The position numbers and the translations under genes are program-made. Of a DNA stretch of 35,581 nucleotides, positions 17,325 through 25,042 are shown piece after piece (positions within the stretch are counted from its first letter, which is position 1; every line of letters begins with the position of its first letter). The DNA is from Actinomycetota bacterium (GTDB lineage: Bacteria > Actinomycetota > Actinomycetes > S36-B12 > UBA5976), in the NCBI GenBank assembly GCA_009885745.1, contig VFKC01000043.1, forward strand, positions 1 to 35,581. Direction: 5' to 3'. The notes beneath the pieces were generated by a model. It made no database searches, was not told the origin of the DNA, and saw nothing but the letters and a program-made list of their open reading frames with translations.

Positions 17325-17978
17325 ATGTCCGTAATGTCACCTATTCGCGATTTCGCGATGCAAACCATTTTCACTGCTTGGGGTTATCAAGTATCTTGGC
17401 TTGAACTTGTAGCTGTAACCGCATCTTTAATAGGAGTCTGGCTTGGCACCACAGGGGTCAAGTGGACTTGGCCTTGGTGGGCCCTAAGTAGCGCACTGTA
17501 TGGCTGGCTTTTTGTTGAATGGGATTTGCTAGCCAGTGCCTCCTTGCAAGTTGTATTCATCTTTGCGGCGATTTGGGGATGGTTTGGCTGGGGGCCTAAA
17601 GGTGCACAGTCACGAAAAGGAACCCCCAAACAGTACGCAGTTGTGGGCACAGTCGGAATAATCTCGTGGGTTCTTCTTGCCCCAGCGTTTGCGGACATCG
17701 GCGCCGCAGCAACTTGGCCAGATTCCTTTGGGCTTGTTTTTAGCATTGTTGCCCAAATTATTATGGTTTTACAGTTTCGTGAAAGTTGGATCGTGTGGCT
17801 CGTTGTTGATGCGGTTTATGTCATCACCTACGCTCGTCAAGGACTTTGGTTTACTGCCGCGCTCTATGTTGTATTCACTTTGATTGCTGCCGAGGGGTAC
17901 CGCAAGTGGCTAAAGCAAGAGCGCTTGGCTTCAGCAACAGGTCTGGAAAAGATTAGTAGTACACAATTAGTTTTATAA
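17325..17978 (+). CDS. pnuT: PnuC-family transporter, probable thiamine transporter PnuT
   Basis: A 217-residue inner-membrane protein with about seven hydrophobic segments and the Trp-rich signature of the PnuC vitamin-transporter family (WTWPWWALSSALYGWLFVEW; WIVWLVVDAVYVITY). PnuC proteins normally carry nicotinamide riboside, but PnuT members carry thiamine. The TPP riboswitch immediately upstream argues strongly for thiamine or a precursor here. The ATG at 17325 has GGGAGG six bases upstream. An organism that imports thiamine may lack part of its biosynthesis. A P-loop kinase gene follows closely and could trap an imported vitamin by phosphorylation, but that kinase does not resemble thiamine pyrophosphokinase. 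Confidence 0.88.
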   Translation: MSVMSPIRDFAMQTIFTAWGYQVSWLELVAVTASLIGVWLGTTGVKWTWPWWALSSALYGWLFVEWDLLASASLQVVFIFAAIWGWFGWGPKGAQSRKGTPKQYAVVGTVGIISWVLLAPAFADIGAAATWPDSFGLVFSIVAQIIMVLQFRESWIVWLVVDAVYVITYARQGLWFTAALYVVFTLIAAEGYRKWLKQERLASATGLEKISSTQLVL

Positions 17979-18037
17979 CACATGATCTTTCTGCTATCGC
18001 GCAACAGATCTCGAAAAGTGATGCGCGATGCCAAGAG

Positions 18038-18526
18038 GTGAAAATAATTACAATTGATGGACCAGCGGGCGCAGGTAAAACTACGCTTGCCAAACAATTA
18101 GCGATTCATCTTGACGACTGCCCAATCGTCTCGATGGACAGCCTTTATGACGGTTGGCAAAATGCGCTAAGCCCGCAACTTTGGCAAAGAATTTATGATC
18201 AAATTCTTGAACCGTTTTTACTGGATAAACCTGCACACATACAGCATTTTGACTGGGCCTTAAATCAATTTACAAACTGGACCACCGTTGCAGTTCCCGC
18301 GAACCTCATCATTGAGGGTGTCGGTGCTAGCCATCCATTCATTGCAAACTGCAGTGTGCTAAACATTTGGATTGAGGCAGATCAGGATTTACTACTTGAT
18401 CGTGTGCTGAAACGTGATGGCGAACAAATACGCGACGAAATGGTGAAATGGCAGGTGGCCGAAAAAGCCTATTTTGCTGAACATGCAATCAAGCAGAACG
18501 CAGACTTTCACTTAATTGGGATGTAA
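18038..18526 (+). CDS. P-loop nucleoside/uridine kinase-like ATPase
   Basis: At least 162 residues of a P-loop kinase resembling the uridine kinase-like proteins of Actinobacteria. Walker A is GPAGAGKTT (residues 8-16 from this start), followed by the acceptor-side SMDSLYDGWQN, a LIIEGVGA strand and a lid with DRVLKRDG. The substrate is not identifiable. The GTG at 18038 has no spaced ribosome-binding site. The frame is open upstream to 17960, and its translation (HDLSAIAQQISKSDARCQEV) looks like the N-terminal helix I recall in relatives, but I find no ordinary start there. It follows pnuT and abuts the convergent SDR gene with no gap. Confidence 0.8.
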   Translation: MKIITIDGPAGAGKTTLAKQLAIHLDDCPIVSMDSLYDGWQNALSPQLWQRIYDQILEPFLLDKPAHIQHFDWALNQFTNWTTVAVPANLIIEGVGASHPFIANCSVLNIWIEADQDLLLDRVLKRDGEQIRDEMVKWQVAEKAYFAEHAIKQNADFHLIGM

Positions 18527-19267
18527 CTACCAAGGAACTACTTGTTGATCTTCCCAAAGCAGGCCAGTTTGAGTGTGCTCATCATGCGTACGAGTTGCTA
18601 GCCAAACAATAGTTTCGGCTCCTTCTTCGGCGCTCCTTGGTGCATCTGGACCACCCATGTCAGTGCGTGAATGATTCGGACACATCGCATCCACAAGTAT
18701 TCCCCGGCGACCCTGACCAAGTTCGGTTGCCAGATTCTTAGTTAAGGCGTTGACTGCGCTTTTAGAAATTCGATATGGCGCCAGTCCCCCAGCAAGTCCA
18801 GGACCACTGAATCTACCCAAGCACGCTGAGACATTGATTATGCGTCCAGAGCGACGTTCGACCATTTGGGGGCCGATGACTGAGATTGTGTTGAATGTGC
18901 CATCAAGATTTACCCCTAAGACTCGTCTCCATTCACTCGCACTGGTGCGCAGAGTTTTTGCAGTGCGCTCACTCATGACACCTGCTGAATTAATCAAGAT
19001 ATCCGCATTTAAAGCCACTTGATTTTGATTGAAAGTTTCTAGTACCGCGTCCGAGTCTGCTAAATCAACCGCAAAGCCCGATGCCTTGAAACCCATTCCA
19101 GTCAAGGAATTTACTGCTGAATCCACAGACTGTTGTGACTTGCTAACTAATACGACCTGCGCCCCCAAGGAGGCCAGTTTGCTCGCAGCTGCAAACCCAA
19201 TTCCACGCGAGCCACCAGTAACCACTGCAATTCGATTGGTGAGATCCGATGACCAAGTTGTTTCCAC
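18527..19267 (-). CDS. Short-chain dehydrogenase/reductase (SDR)
   Basis: A 246-residue classical SDR, normally an NAD(P)-dependent oxidoreductase. The cofactor motif is TGGSRGIG (17-24), the structural motif NSAG (93-96) replaces the usual NNAG, and the active-site YRISK gives Tyr 165 and Lys 169. The catalytic Ser region reads INVSACLG. The Ser sits one place earlier than usual and about five extra residues precede the Tyr, so activity is not certain. The C-terminus (RSAEEGAETIVWLA) suggests 3-oxoacyl or carbonyl reductase relatives. The substrate is unknown. The start is GTG with no clear binding site; the stop abuts the kinase stop. Confidence 0.85.
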   Translation of the reverse strand: METTWSSDLTNRIAVVTGGSRGIGFAAASKLASLGAQVVLVSKSQQSVDSAVNSLTGMGFKASGFAVDLADSDAVLETFNQNQVALNADILINSAGVMSERTAKTLRTSASEWRRVLGVNLDGTFNTISVIGPQMVERRSGRIINVSACLGRFSGPGLAGGLAPYRISKSAVNALTKNLATELGQGRRGILVDAMCPNHSRTDMGGPDAPRSAEEGAETIVWLATRTHDEHTQTGLLWEDQQVVPW

Positions 19268-19369
19268 ACCGATAACCCTGCCTTATAAAAACCACTCATG
19301 CACGTCCAAAGCCAACACACAAGACCGATACGCTTAGAGAAGACAAACTTGCAAGGAAGGTCGCTATCG

Positions 19370-22300
19370 GTGTCTGGTCCAGCGAATAACCCGTTCGGAG
19401 CCAATGACTGGCTCGTCGATGAGATGTATGAACAGTATCTCCAGGACAAAGAATCAGTAGATTCTGCTTGGTGGGAGTTTTTTGCCGATTACCAACCAAC
19501 TGAATATTCTCCAATCGCTAAGAAAAAAGCGAGCAAAGTGAGCCAACCGAAGACTCCTACATCTGTTGCAGAATCTGCAATCGCGCCAGCTCCAGCCGTT
19601 TTTGAAGAATTACCGCCGGTTGAACCTATTAAGCAGTCTGTAACAACTCGCGATACTCCAACTGTTCCTACTCCAGCGACCAAACTGTCGCCAGGTCAAG
19701 CACCTGAAAGACTTAAGGGCACAGCTGCCCGTGTAGTAACTAACATGCAAGAAAGTTTGTCTATCCCGACTGCTACAAGTGTTCGAGCAGTTCCAGCAAA
19801 ACTTATGGTGGACAATCGCATTGTTATCAACAACCACCTAGCCCGTGGCCGAGGTGGCAAGGTTAGCTTCACCCACATCATTGGCTTTGCTTTAGTTCGC
19901 GCACTTGCCGACATGATGGATATGAATGTCTCCTTCGATGAGATTGACGGAAAGCCTGCGGTATTAAAGCATCCGCATGTAGGCCTTGGACTAGCGATTG
20001 ACTTACCTAAAGCAGATGGCACTCGACAACTACTGGTGCCTTGTATCAAAGCCGCAGACACGATGGATTTTGCTTCTTTCTGGTCGACCTACGAGGACAT
20101 GGTTCGCAAAGCGCGTTCTGGGAAATTAACAGTCGAAGATTTTCAAGGTACGACCTTAACGCTCACAAATCCTGGAACTCTTGGGACAGTTCACTCTGTT
20201 CCAAGACTTATGCGTGGCCAAGCTGCAATTATCGGTGTTGGAGCGATGGATTATCCGGCCGAATGGCAAGGTGCATCTGATGTAATTCTGGCCAAGAATG
20301 CGGTCAGCAAAATCTTAACCTTGACCAGCACATACGACCATCGAGTTATTCAGGGTGCGCAATCTGGAGAATACTTACGTCGAGTTCATCAACTTCTACT
20401 TGGTGAATATAATTTCTATGAGGATATTTTCCGCGCCCTTAGAATCCCCTACGAGCCAATTCACTGGGCCAAGGACATTGCAACAAATCACGCAGACATG
20501 CTTGATAAAACAGCGCGCGTTCAAGAAATGATTCACGCATTTCGAGTTCGTGGACACTTGATGGCTGACATTGATCCGCTGGAATATCACCAGCGTTCTC
20601 ATCCAGATCTGGACATTTCAAATCACGGTCTTACGCTTTGGGACCTAGATCGAGAATTCGCCACTGGCGGATTTGGCGGAAAACCTTTTGCTAAATTGCG
20701 CGAAATACTCGGAATCCTGCGAGATGCATACTGCCGAACTTCAGGCATTGAATACATGCACCTGCAAGATCCAGAGCAACGTCGCTGGATACAGGCACAA
20801 GTAGAACAACCACATGCAAAGACTGATCGTGATGAGCAACTAAGAATCCTGCGCAAGCTAAATGAAGCGGAAGCCTTTGAATCCTTCTTACAAACAAAAT
20901 TTGTTGGTCAGAAACGTTTCAGCCTCGAGGGTGGCGAGAGCACCATCCCAATGCTTGATGAAATGCTTGGCGAGGCTGCCCGCGACGGTCTCGATGAGGT
21001 TTGCATCGGTATGCCCCATCGCGGACGCTTGAATGTTTTGGCAAACATTGCCGGCAAGGGCTACGAACGAATTTTCAATGAGTTTGAAGGACATTACGGC
21101 CAGGAATCGGTTCATGGTTCTGGCGATGTCAAGTACCACCTAGGAACTCAAGGCACATATACAAGTAGCACCGGTGACACAGTTGGTGTTTATCTGGCTG
21201 CAAACCCATCGCATCTTGAGGCAGTTAATCCGGTACTTGAAGGCATAGTTCGCGCTAAGCAAGATTTGCTCGGGGTGAAAGAAAAGTACTCAGTTTTGCC
21301 GATTCTCATGCACGGAGATGCCGCATTTGCCGGCCAAGGTGTTGTCACAGAAACTTTGCAATTCAGCCAACTTCAGGGTTACCGAGTTGGAGGCACCATC
21401 CACTTGGTCATTAATAACCAAGTTGGCTTCACGACATCACCTCGCTATAGCCGAACGAGTGTGTACGCAACTGATGTTGCGCGCACAATCCAAGCACCTA
21501 TTTTCCACGTCAATGGTGACGATCCTGAAGCCGTTATCCGAATCTCAAAAATGGCTTACGCATTCAGACAAGAATTTAACAAAGATGTGGTTATCGATTT
21601 AGTTTGCTACCGCCGTCGCGGACATAACGAAGCGGACGATCCCAGCCTGACTCAACCACTTATGTACGAGATCATCGATCAAAAACGCTCTGTAAGAAAA
21701 CTGTATACCGAGTCATTAATTGGTCGTGGAGACATCAGCGTGACAGAGGCCGAAGATGCCCTCAAGCACTACCAAGATGAACTCGAACGAGTCTTCCAAT
21801 CAACAAAGGCATTACCGGCCGATAGTTTTAGCGCATACTCTCCAGAGGTTTTGGCATACGGCGAGCAAAGTCTTCTACCGCAGCAACCGACTATGGACGT
21901 TGACACTTCAATTTCGACAGCCACAATTGAACGTGTGGTAGCAAGTCAACTTCAAGTACCTGATGGCTTTACCATTCATCCTCGCCTAGTGCCACAATTA
22001 CAACGACGTGCCGACATGGTCGCAAGCGGCACTATCGATTGGGGCATGGGTGAAGCACTAGCGTTAGGTTCTTTGCTGACCGAAGGTCGAACTATCCGAC
22101 TTACTGGACAAGACACTCGGCGCGGCACTTTCGGACATCGCCATGCAGTAATCGTTGATCGCAATACCGGATGGCAATACAAGCCGCTTAAGACCTGTTA
22201 CGAAGGCGATGCCAAACTATTCGTCTATGACTCATTGCTGAGTGAATTTGCCGCAATGGGATTTGAATACGGGTATTCAGTTGCTCGCCCAGATGCTCTC

Positions 22301-23050
22301 GTTATGTGGGAAGCACAATTCGGCGACTTTGCTAATGGCGCTCAAACAATTATTGATGAATTCATTTCCGCTGGAGAACAAAAATGGGCTCAGAAGAGCA
22401 ATTTAGTTTTGCTACTTCCCCATGGCTATGAAGGCCAAGGTCCTGATCACTCTTCAGCCCGAGTTGAGCGCTTCTTACAACTGTGCGCCCAAGAGAACAT
22501 GTCGGTCGCCATGCCTTCAACGCCTGCCTCCTACTTCCACCTGCTTCGCTGGCAGGCGCTTTCACCTTTGGCCCGACCTTTGATTATCTTTACGCCGAAA
22601 TCACTTTTGCGAGCAAAATTTGCCACTTCCTCAGTTTCAGATTTCACCGAAGGCACGTTTACCTCGACTATTGGCGATAAGACTGTTAACCCAGAAGAAG
22701 TAACTACTGTCTTACTCTGTGCTGGCAAGGTCTACTACGACCTCGTAGCAGAACGCACACGCACTGGAAGAAAGGATGTAGCGATTGTTCGAGTTGAGCG
22801 CTTCTATCCACTTCCGACATTAACTTTGCCACCTGAACTCGCTCGCTATCAGAACATGACCACGATTAAGTGGGTCCAAGAAGAACCAGCTAATCAGGGT
22901 GCCTGGAGTTTTATGGCAATGAATTTGCCTGCGCTAATTAACCACTCAATTCGCGGAGTGTCTCGACCTGCCTCATCATCTCCAGCAGTGGGCTCACACC
23001 ACCGCCATGAACTAGAACAAGCTGCACTCGTGCAACAGGCATTCAGTTAG
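19370..23050 (+). CDS. kgd: Multifunctional 2-oxoglutarate decarboxylase/dehydrogenase E1 (Kgd/OdhA type)
   Basis: A 1226-residue actinobacterial fusion that carries the 2-oxoglutarate step of the TCA cycle. Residues 1-45 are the E1-type N-terminal segment (GANDWLVDEMYEQYL), followed by a Pro/Ala-rich linker. An E2-like acyltransferase domain without lipoyl domain (about 90-345) has TLTNPGTLGT and DHRVIQGA (His about 323). The ThDP-binding E1 part shows VKYHLGTQGTY, ANPSHLEAVNP, HGDAAFAGQG, INNQVGFTTSP and YRRRGHNEADDP (about 584-760). The GTG at 19370 has AAGGAAGG nine bases upstream and gives the usual N-terminus; an ATG 24 codons earlier is unsupported. Known relatives make succinyl-CoA with partner subunits or succinate semialdehyde. 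Confidence 0.97.
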   Translation: MSGPANNPFGANDWLVDEMYEQYLQDKESVDSAWWEFFADYQPTEYSPIAKKKASKVSQPKTPTSVAESAIAPAPAVFEELPPVEPIKQSVTTRDTPTVPTPATKLSPGQAPERLKGTAARVVTNMQESLSIPTATSVRAVPAKLMVDNRIVINNHLARGRGGKVSFTHIIGFALVRALADMMDMNVSFDEIDGKPAVLKHPHVGLGLAIDLPKADGTRQLLVPCIKAADTMDFASFWSTYEDMVRKARSGKLTVEDFQGTTLTLTNPGTLGTVHSVPRLMRGQAAIIGVGAMDYPAEWQGASDVILAKNAVSKILTLTSTYDHRVIQGAQSGEYLRRVHQLLLGEYNFYEDIFRALRIPYEPIHWAKDIATNHADMLDKTARVQEMIHAFRVRGHLMADIDPLEYHQRSHPDLDISNHGLTLWDLDREFATGGFGGKPFAKLREILGILRDAYCRTSGIEYMHLQDPEQRRWIQAQVEQPHAKTDRDEQLRILRKLNEAEAFESFLQTKFVGQKRFSLEGGESTIPMLDEMLGEAARDGLDEVCIGMPHRGRLNVLANIAGKGYERIFNEFEGHYGQESVHGSGDVKYHLGTQGTYTSSTGDTVGVYLAANPSHLEAVNPVLEGIVRAKQDLLGVKEKYSVLPILMHGDAAFAGQGVVTETLQFSQLQGYRVGGTIHLVINNQVGFTTSPRYSRTSVYATDVARTIQAPIFHVNGDDPEAVIRISKMAYAFRQEFNKDVVIDLVCYRRRGHNEADDPSLTQPLMYEIIDQKRSVRKLYTESLIGRGDISVTEAEDALKHYQDELERVFQSTKALPADSFSAYSPEVLAYGEQSLLPQQPTMDVDTSISTATIERVVASQLQVPDGFTIHPRLVPQLQRRADMVASGTIDWGMGEALALGSLLTEGRTIRLTGQDTRRGTFGHRHAVIVDRNTGWQYKPLKTCYEGDAKLFVYDSLLSEFAAMGFEYGYSVARPDALVMWEAQFGDFANGAQTIIDEFISAGEQKWAQKSNLVLLLPHGYEGQGPDHSSARVERFLQLCAQENMSVAMPSTPASYFHLLRWQALSPLARPLIIFTPKSLLRAKFATSSVSDFTEGTFTSTIGDKTVNPEEVTTVLLCAGKVYYDLVAERTRTGRKDVAIVRVERFYPLPTLTLPPELARYQNMTTIKWVQEEPANQGAWSFMAMNLPALINHSIRGVSRPASSSPAVGSHHRHELEQAALVQQAFS

Positions 23051-23057
23051 GGACATT

Positions 23058-23240
23058 ATGTACTTCACAGATCGTGGCATCGAGGAACTCGAAAGCCGTC
23101 GCGGCGAAGAAGAGATTTCATTCATTTGGCTTGGCGCTCGGCTACGAGAATTCGTTGATGCTAATCCTGATTTTGAAATCCCAGTGGAGCGACTTGCTAC
23201 TTGGTTGGCACGTCTTGATGACGAAATAGAAGAAGATTAA
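23058..23240 (+). CDS. DUF6104-type small conserved protein
   Basis: A 60-residue soluble acidic protein beginning MYFTDRGIEELESRRGEEE and ending with a negatively charged tail. The N-terminus and the RLATWLARLDDE stretch match a small family (DUF6104) that I recall as widespread in Actinobacteria near kgd. Function is unknown. The ATG lies seven bases after the kgd stop with AGGG (overlapping that stop) as the binding site, so it is almost certainly co-transcribed and possibly coupled with kgd. Confidence 0.85.
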   Translation: MYFTDRGIEELESRRGEEEISFIWLGARLREFVDANPDFEIPVERLATWLARLDDEIEED

Positions 23241-23262
23241 TTCCTAGATAATTCTTTTCTAA

Positions 23263-23562
23263 CTACACATGTCCTGGGTGTGGCCAAAGTCGTACAACTG
23301 CTTTTCCGATAACCGATTCAGGTGGAATCAGACCATATGACCGAGAATCCAAACTCATAAAATCGTTGTCTCCGACAAGGTAAACACCCTCATCATCAAT
23401 GCGCTCTACGCGCTTGATTTCCATCTTGTCGGCCCTCTTAAAGACAACAACATCGCCGATAACAAAGGGAACTCCATAACGAACAAGTACGCGGTCATCG
23501 GGAACAAGCACCGGAATCATGCTGTGATTCCAGACCTTAGCAATCCCAATGCGAAACGACAT
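23263..23562 (-). CDS. sodX: Nickel-type superoxide dismutase maturation protease (S26 family)
   Basis: A 99-residue signal-peptidase-like (S26) serine protease. Ser 14 in WNHSMIPVL is the nucleophile and Lys 50 in MEIKRVERI the general base. YLVGDND (about 61-67) is the usual third box. There is no membrane anchor. Proteins of this type remove the N-terminal propeptide of NiSOD so that His 1 can bind nickel. The divergent neighbour is NiSOD itself, which confirms the call. The ATG at 23562 starts where the fold starts; the frame is open 54 more codons upstream but that stretch overlaps the sodN start. Confidence 0.93.
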   Translation of the reverse strand: MSFRIGIAKVWNHSMIPVLVPDDRVLVRYGVPFVIGDVVVFKRADKMEIKRVERIDDEGVYLVGDNDFMSLDSRSYGLIPPESVIGKAVVRLWPHPGHV

Positions 23563-23581
23563 GACCCCATTCTTACACCGT

Positions 23582-23596
23582 TTTGAAGATTTCAAA
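23582..23596. promoter_or_regulatory. Inverted repeat TTTGAA-gat-TTCAAA between sodX and sodN
   Basis: A perfect 6-3-6 palindrome lies 20 bases upstream of the sodX start and about 105 bases upstream of sodN. The position would suit a Fur/Nur-type metal regulator controlling one or both genes. The sequence is AT-rich and short, so chance is possible, and no match to a specific known box is claimed. Confidence 0.3.
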
Positions 23597-23701
23597 CATT
23601 TCTTGGATGTTCCTCTATTGTTCAACATTTTCTCGAATACCCTGACCATACTTTCTGTAGTACTATTAGTCGATAGCAAGATTCTTTTATGTGGGGGAAC
23701 A

Positions 23702-24097
23702 GTGTTCTTTTTAGCTAAGACCATTCGAGTAAATGCTCATTGCGACTTGCCTTGCGGTATTTACGATCCTGCCCAGGCGCGCATCGAAGCGATGTCGGTT
23801 AAAGCTTGCATGGAAAAGTACCACGCCTCAGATGATCCCAACTTCAAGGCACGCTCTATCTCAATCAAAGAAGAGCGCTCACATATGGTTAAAGATCATC
23901 TGTGGGTTTTGTGGACTGATTACTTCAAAGCACCACACTTCGAAAAGTATTCAAACTTGCACCAACTTTTTAATGAGGCAACAAAACTTGCCGGTGCCGC
24001 AGGAACTAAGGGCACAGTTGATGTTGCAGTTGCAGATCAACTAATTGCAAAGATTGATGAAATCGCTGAAATCTTTGCAGACAGCAAAAAGGCTTAA
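23702..24097 (+). CDS. sodN: Nickel superoxide dismutase
   Basis: A 131-residue precursor of NiSOD, which disproportionates superoxide to oxygen and hydrogen peroxide. The nickel hook HCDLPCGIYDPAQAR begins at residue 13, so maturation would remove a 12-residue propeptide ending RVNA. His 1, Cys 2 and Cys 6 of the mature protein are the nickel ligands. The rest is the usual four-helix bundle (SHMVKDHLWVLWTDYF). The GTG at 23702 is chosen because GGGGG lies four bases upstream. The protease gene sodX is divergent from it, the standard arrangement. Confidence 0.96.
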   Translation: MFFLAKTIRVNAHCDLPCGIYDPAQARIEAMSVKACMEKYHASDDPNFKARSISIKEERSHMVKDHLWVLWTDYFKAPHFEKYSNLHQLFNEATKLAGAAGTKGTVDVAVADQLIAKIDEIAEIFADSKKA

Positions 24098-24100
24098 TCT
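24095..24100 (+). promoter_or_regulatory. Putative -10 (TAATCT) of a leaderless mRNA for the acetyltransferase
   Basis: TAATCT ends six bases before the ATG at 24107, the distance expected if transcription starts at the A of the start codon. It overlaps the sodN stop codon. No ribosome-binding site is in range. Confidence 0.5.
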
Positions 24101-24106
24101 TTTTTC

Positions 24107-24616
24107 ATGAACTTCTCTGTGCGAACAGCTACTGAAACTGATGTAGCTGAAATGCACAAGATGATAATCGAACTAGCAATCTTCGAAGAAGCACTTGATG
24201 AAGTAATCGCTACCGAGCAAGACCTGCAAAGGGTCCTATTCGGTAGCACTTCTGTTTCTGGTGATAAAAACAACCCGCGGATTGTGTATGCGCATGTTGT
24301 TGATGGACCTGAAGGTCTTGCGGCGATGGCAATCTGGTTTCTCACGTACAGCACTTGGGAAGGTCGCTACGGAATCTACCTAGAGGATCTCTATGTTCGA
24401 TCCAACTTTCGTGGCCAAGGTATCGGAACTGCGCTGCTAAACAAGTTGGCGCAGGTTTGTCAGGAAAATGACTACACAAGATTCCAGTGGTCAGTCCTTG
24501 ATTGGAATGCAAAAGCAATTGAGGTCTATCGGAATGTGGGTGCGCAACCCATTGAAGGCTGGACTGGCTATCGCCTAACTGGTGAGCCACTTAAAGCTCT
24601 TGCACAACCTCAATAG
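24107..24616 (+). CDS. GNAT acetyltransferase (diamine N-acetyltransferase-like)
   Basis: A 169-residue GNAT-fold enzyme that would transfer acetyl from acetyl-CoA to an amine. The acetyl-CoA motif A is YLEDLYVRSNFRGQGIGTALL (RGQGIG about 103-108), with motif B near FQWSVLDWNAKAIEVYRNVG. The YGIYLEDLYV and WNAKAIEVY segments resemble spermidine/spermine-type acetyltransferases, but the substrate cannot be fixed. The start lies 10 bases after sodN without a Shine-Dalgarno. TAATCT six bases before the ATG suggests a separate leaderless transcript. Confidence 0.88.
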   Translation: MNFSVRTATETDVAEMHKMIIELAIFEEALDEVIATEQDLQRVLFGSTSVSGDKNNPRIVYAHVVDGPEGLAAMAIWFLTYSTWEGRYGIYLEDLYVRSNFRGQGIGTALLNKLAQVCQENDYTRFQWSVLDWNAKAIEVYRNVGAQPIEGWTGYRLTGEPLKALAQPQ

Positions 24617-24658
24617 CAATTTTGGCCACCGAATTCATACTTGTTGACCATTTTGCAC

Positions 24659-24664
24659 TAGCGT
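24659..24664 (+). promoter_or_regulatory. Putative -10 (TAGCGT) of a leaderless mRNA for the anti-sigma/sigma pair
   Basis: TAGCGT ends six bases before the GTG at 24671, and no Shine-Dalgarno is present. TAGCGT at the same distance also precedes pdtaS and hisN. Confidence 0.55.
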
Positions 24665-24670
24665 TTCCTT

Positions 24671-25042
24671 GTGAGCACAATTCATTTAATCGTCCCAGCC
24701 GATACCCATCATGTAGGTCTTGTTCGCAGTACTGCAGCACATGTCGCGGCCTATGCTGACTTAAGCATCGACCAAATCGCAGACTTACGTCTGGCCATTG
24801 ACGAGGCTTACTCAATTGTTCTTGGACAAAATCAGAGTCCAGGTGAAATAAAGATCTCGCTAGCTCGAATTGACGTGGGGCTAGAAGTTCAATTAGTCGG
24901 TCCTGCTGGTGTTAGTGCACCAGATGAGAATTCTTGGGCTTGGACAATTTTATGTGCACTAGTTAACAACGTGGCTGTCGAAACTTCAACCGATGGCTCA
25001 GTAAAAATAACACTGGAAACTAAAGTGGTAACTAGTGCTTGA
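24671..25042 (+). CDS. RsbW-like anti-sigma factor (divergent HATPase fold)
   Basis: A 123-residue protein of the RsbW/SpoIIAB-like group that holds a SigB/SigF-type sigma factor inactive. The helix IADLRLAIDEAYSIVLG (about 36-52) aligns with the N-box region, but the metal-binding Asn of a classical N-box is absent and no DxGxG box is visible. ATP binding or kinase activity may therefore be lost or altered. The WAWTILCALVNNVAVE stretch is typical of the actinobacterial subgroup. It overlaps the sigma gene by eight bases, so the two are coupled. The start is GTG, with a TAGCGT hexamer six bases before it. Confidence 0.82.
   Translation: MSTIHLIVPADTHHVGLVRSTAAHVAAYADLSIDQIADLRLAIDEAYSIVLGQNQSPGEIKISLARIDVGLEVQLVGPAGVSAPDENSWAWTILCALVNNVAVETSTDGSVKITLETKVVTSA

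Noticed and set aside
23563-23724. 54-residue N-terminal extension of sodX
   Set aside because: It would overlap the sodN start region and has no similarity to the protease family; the fold begins at the ATG at 23562.
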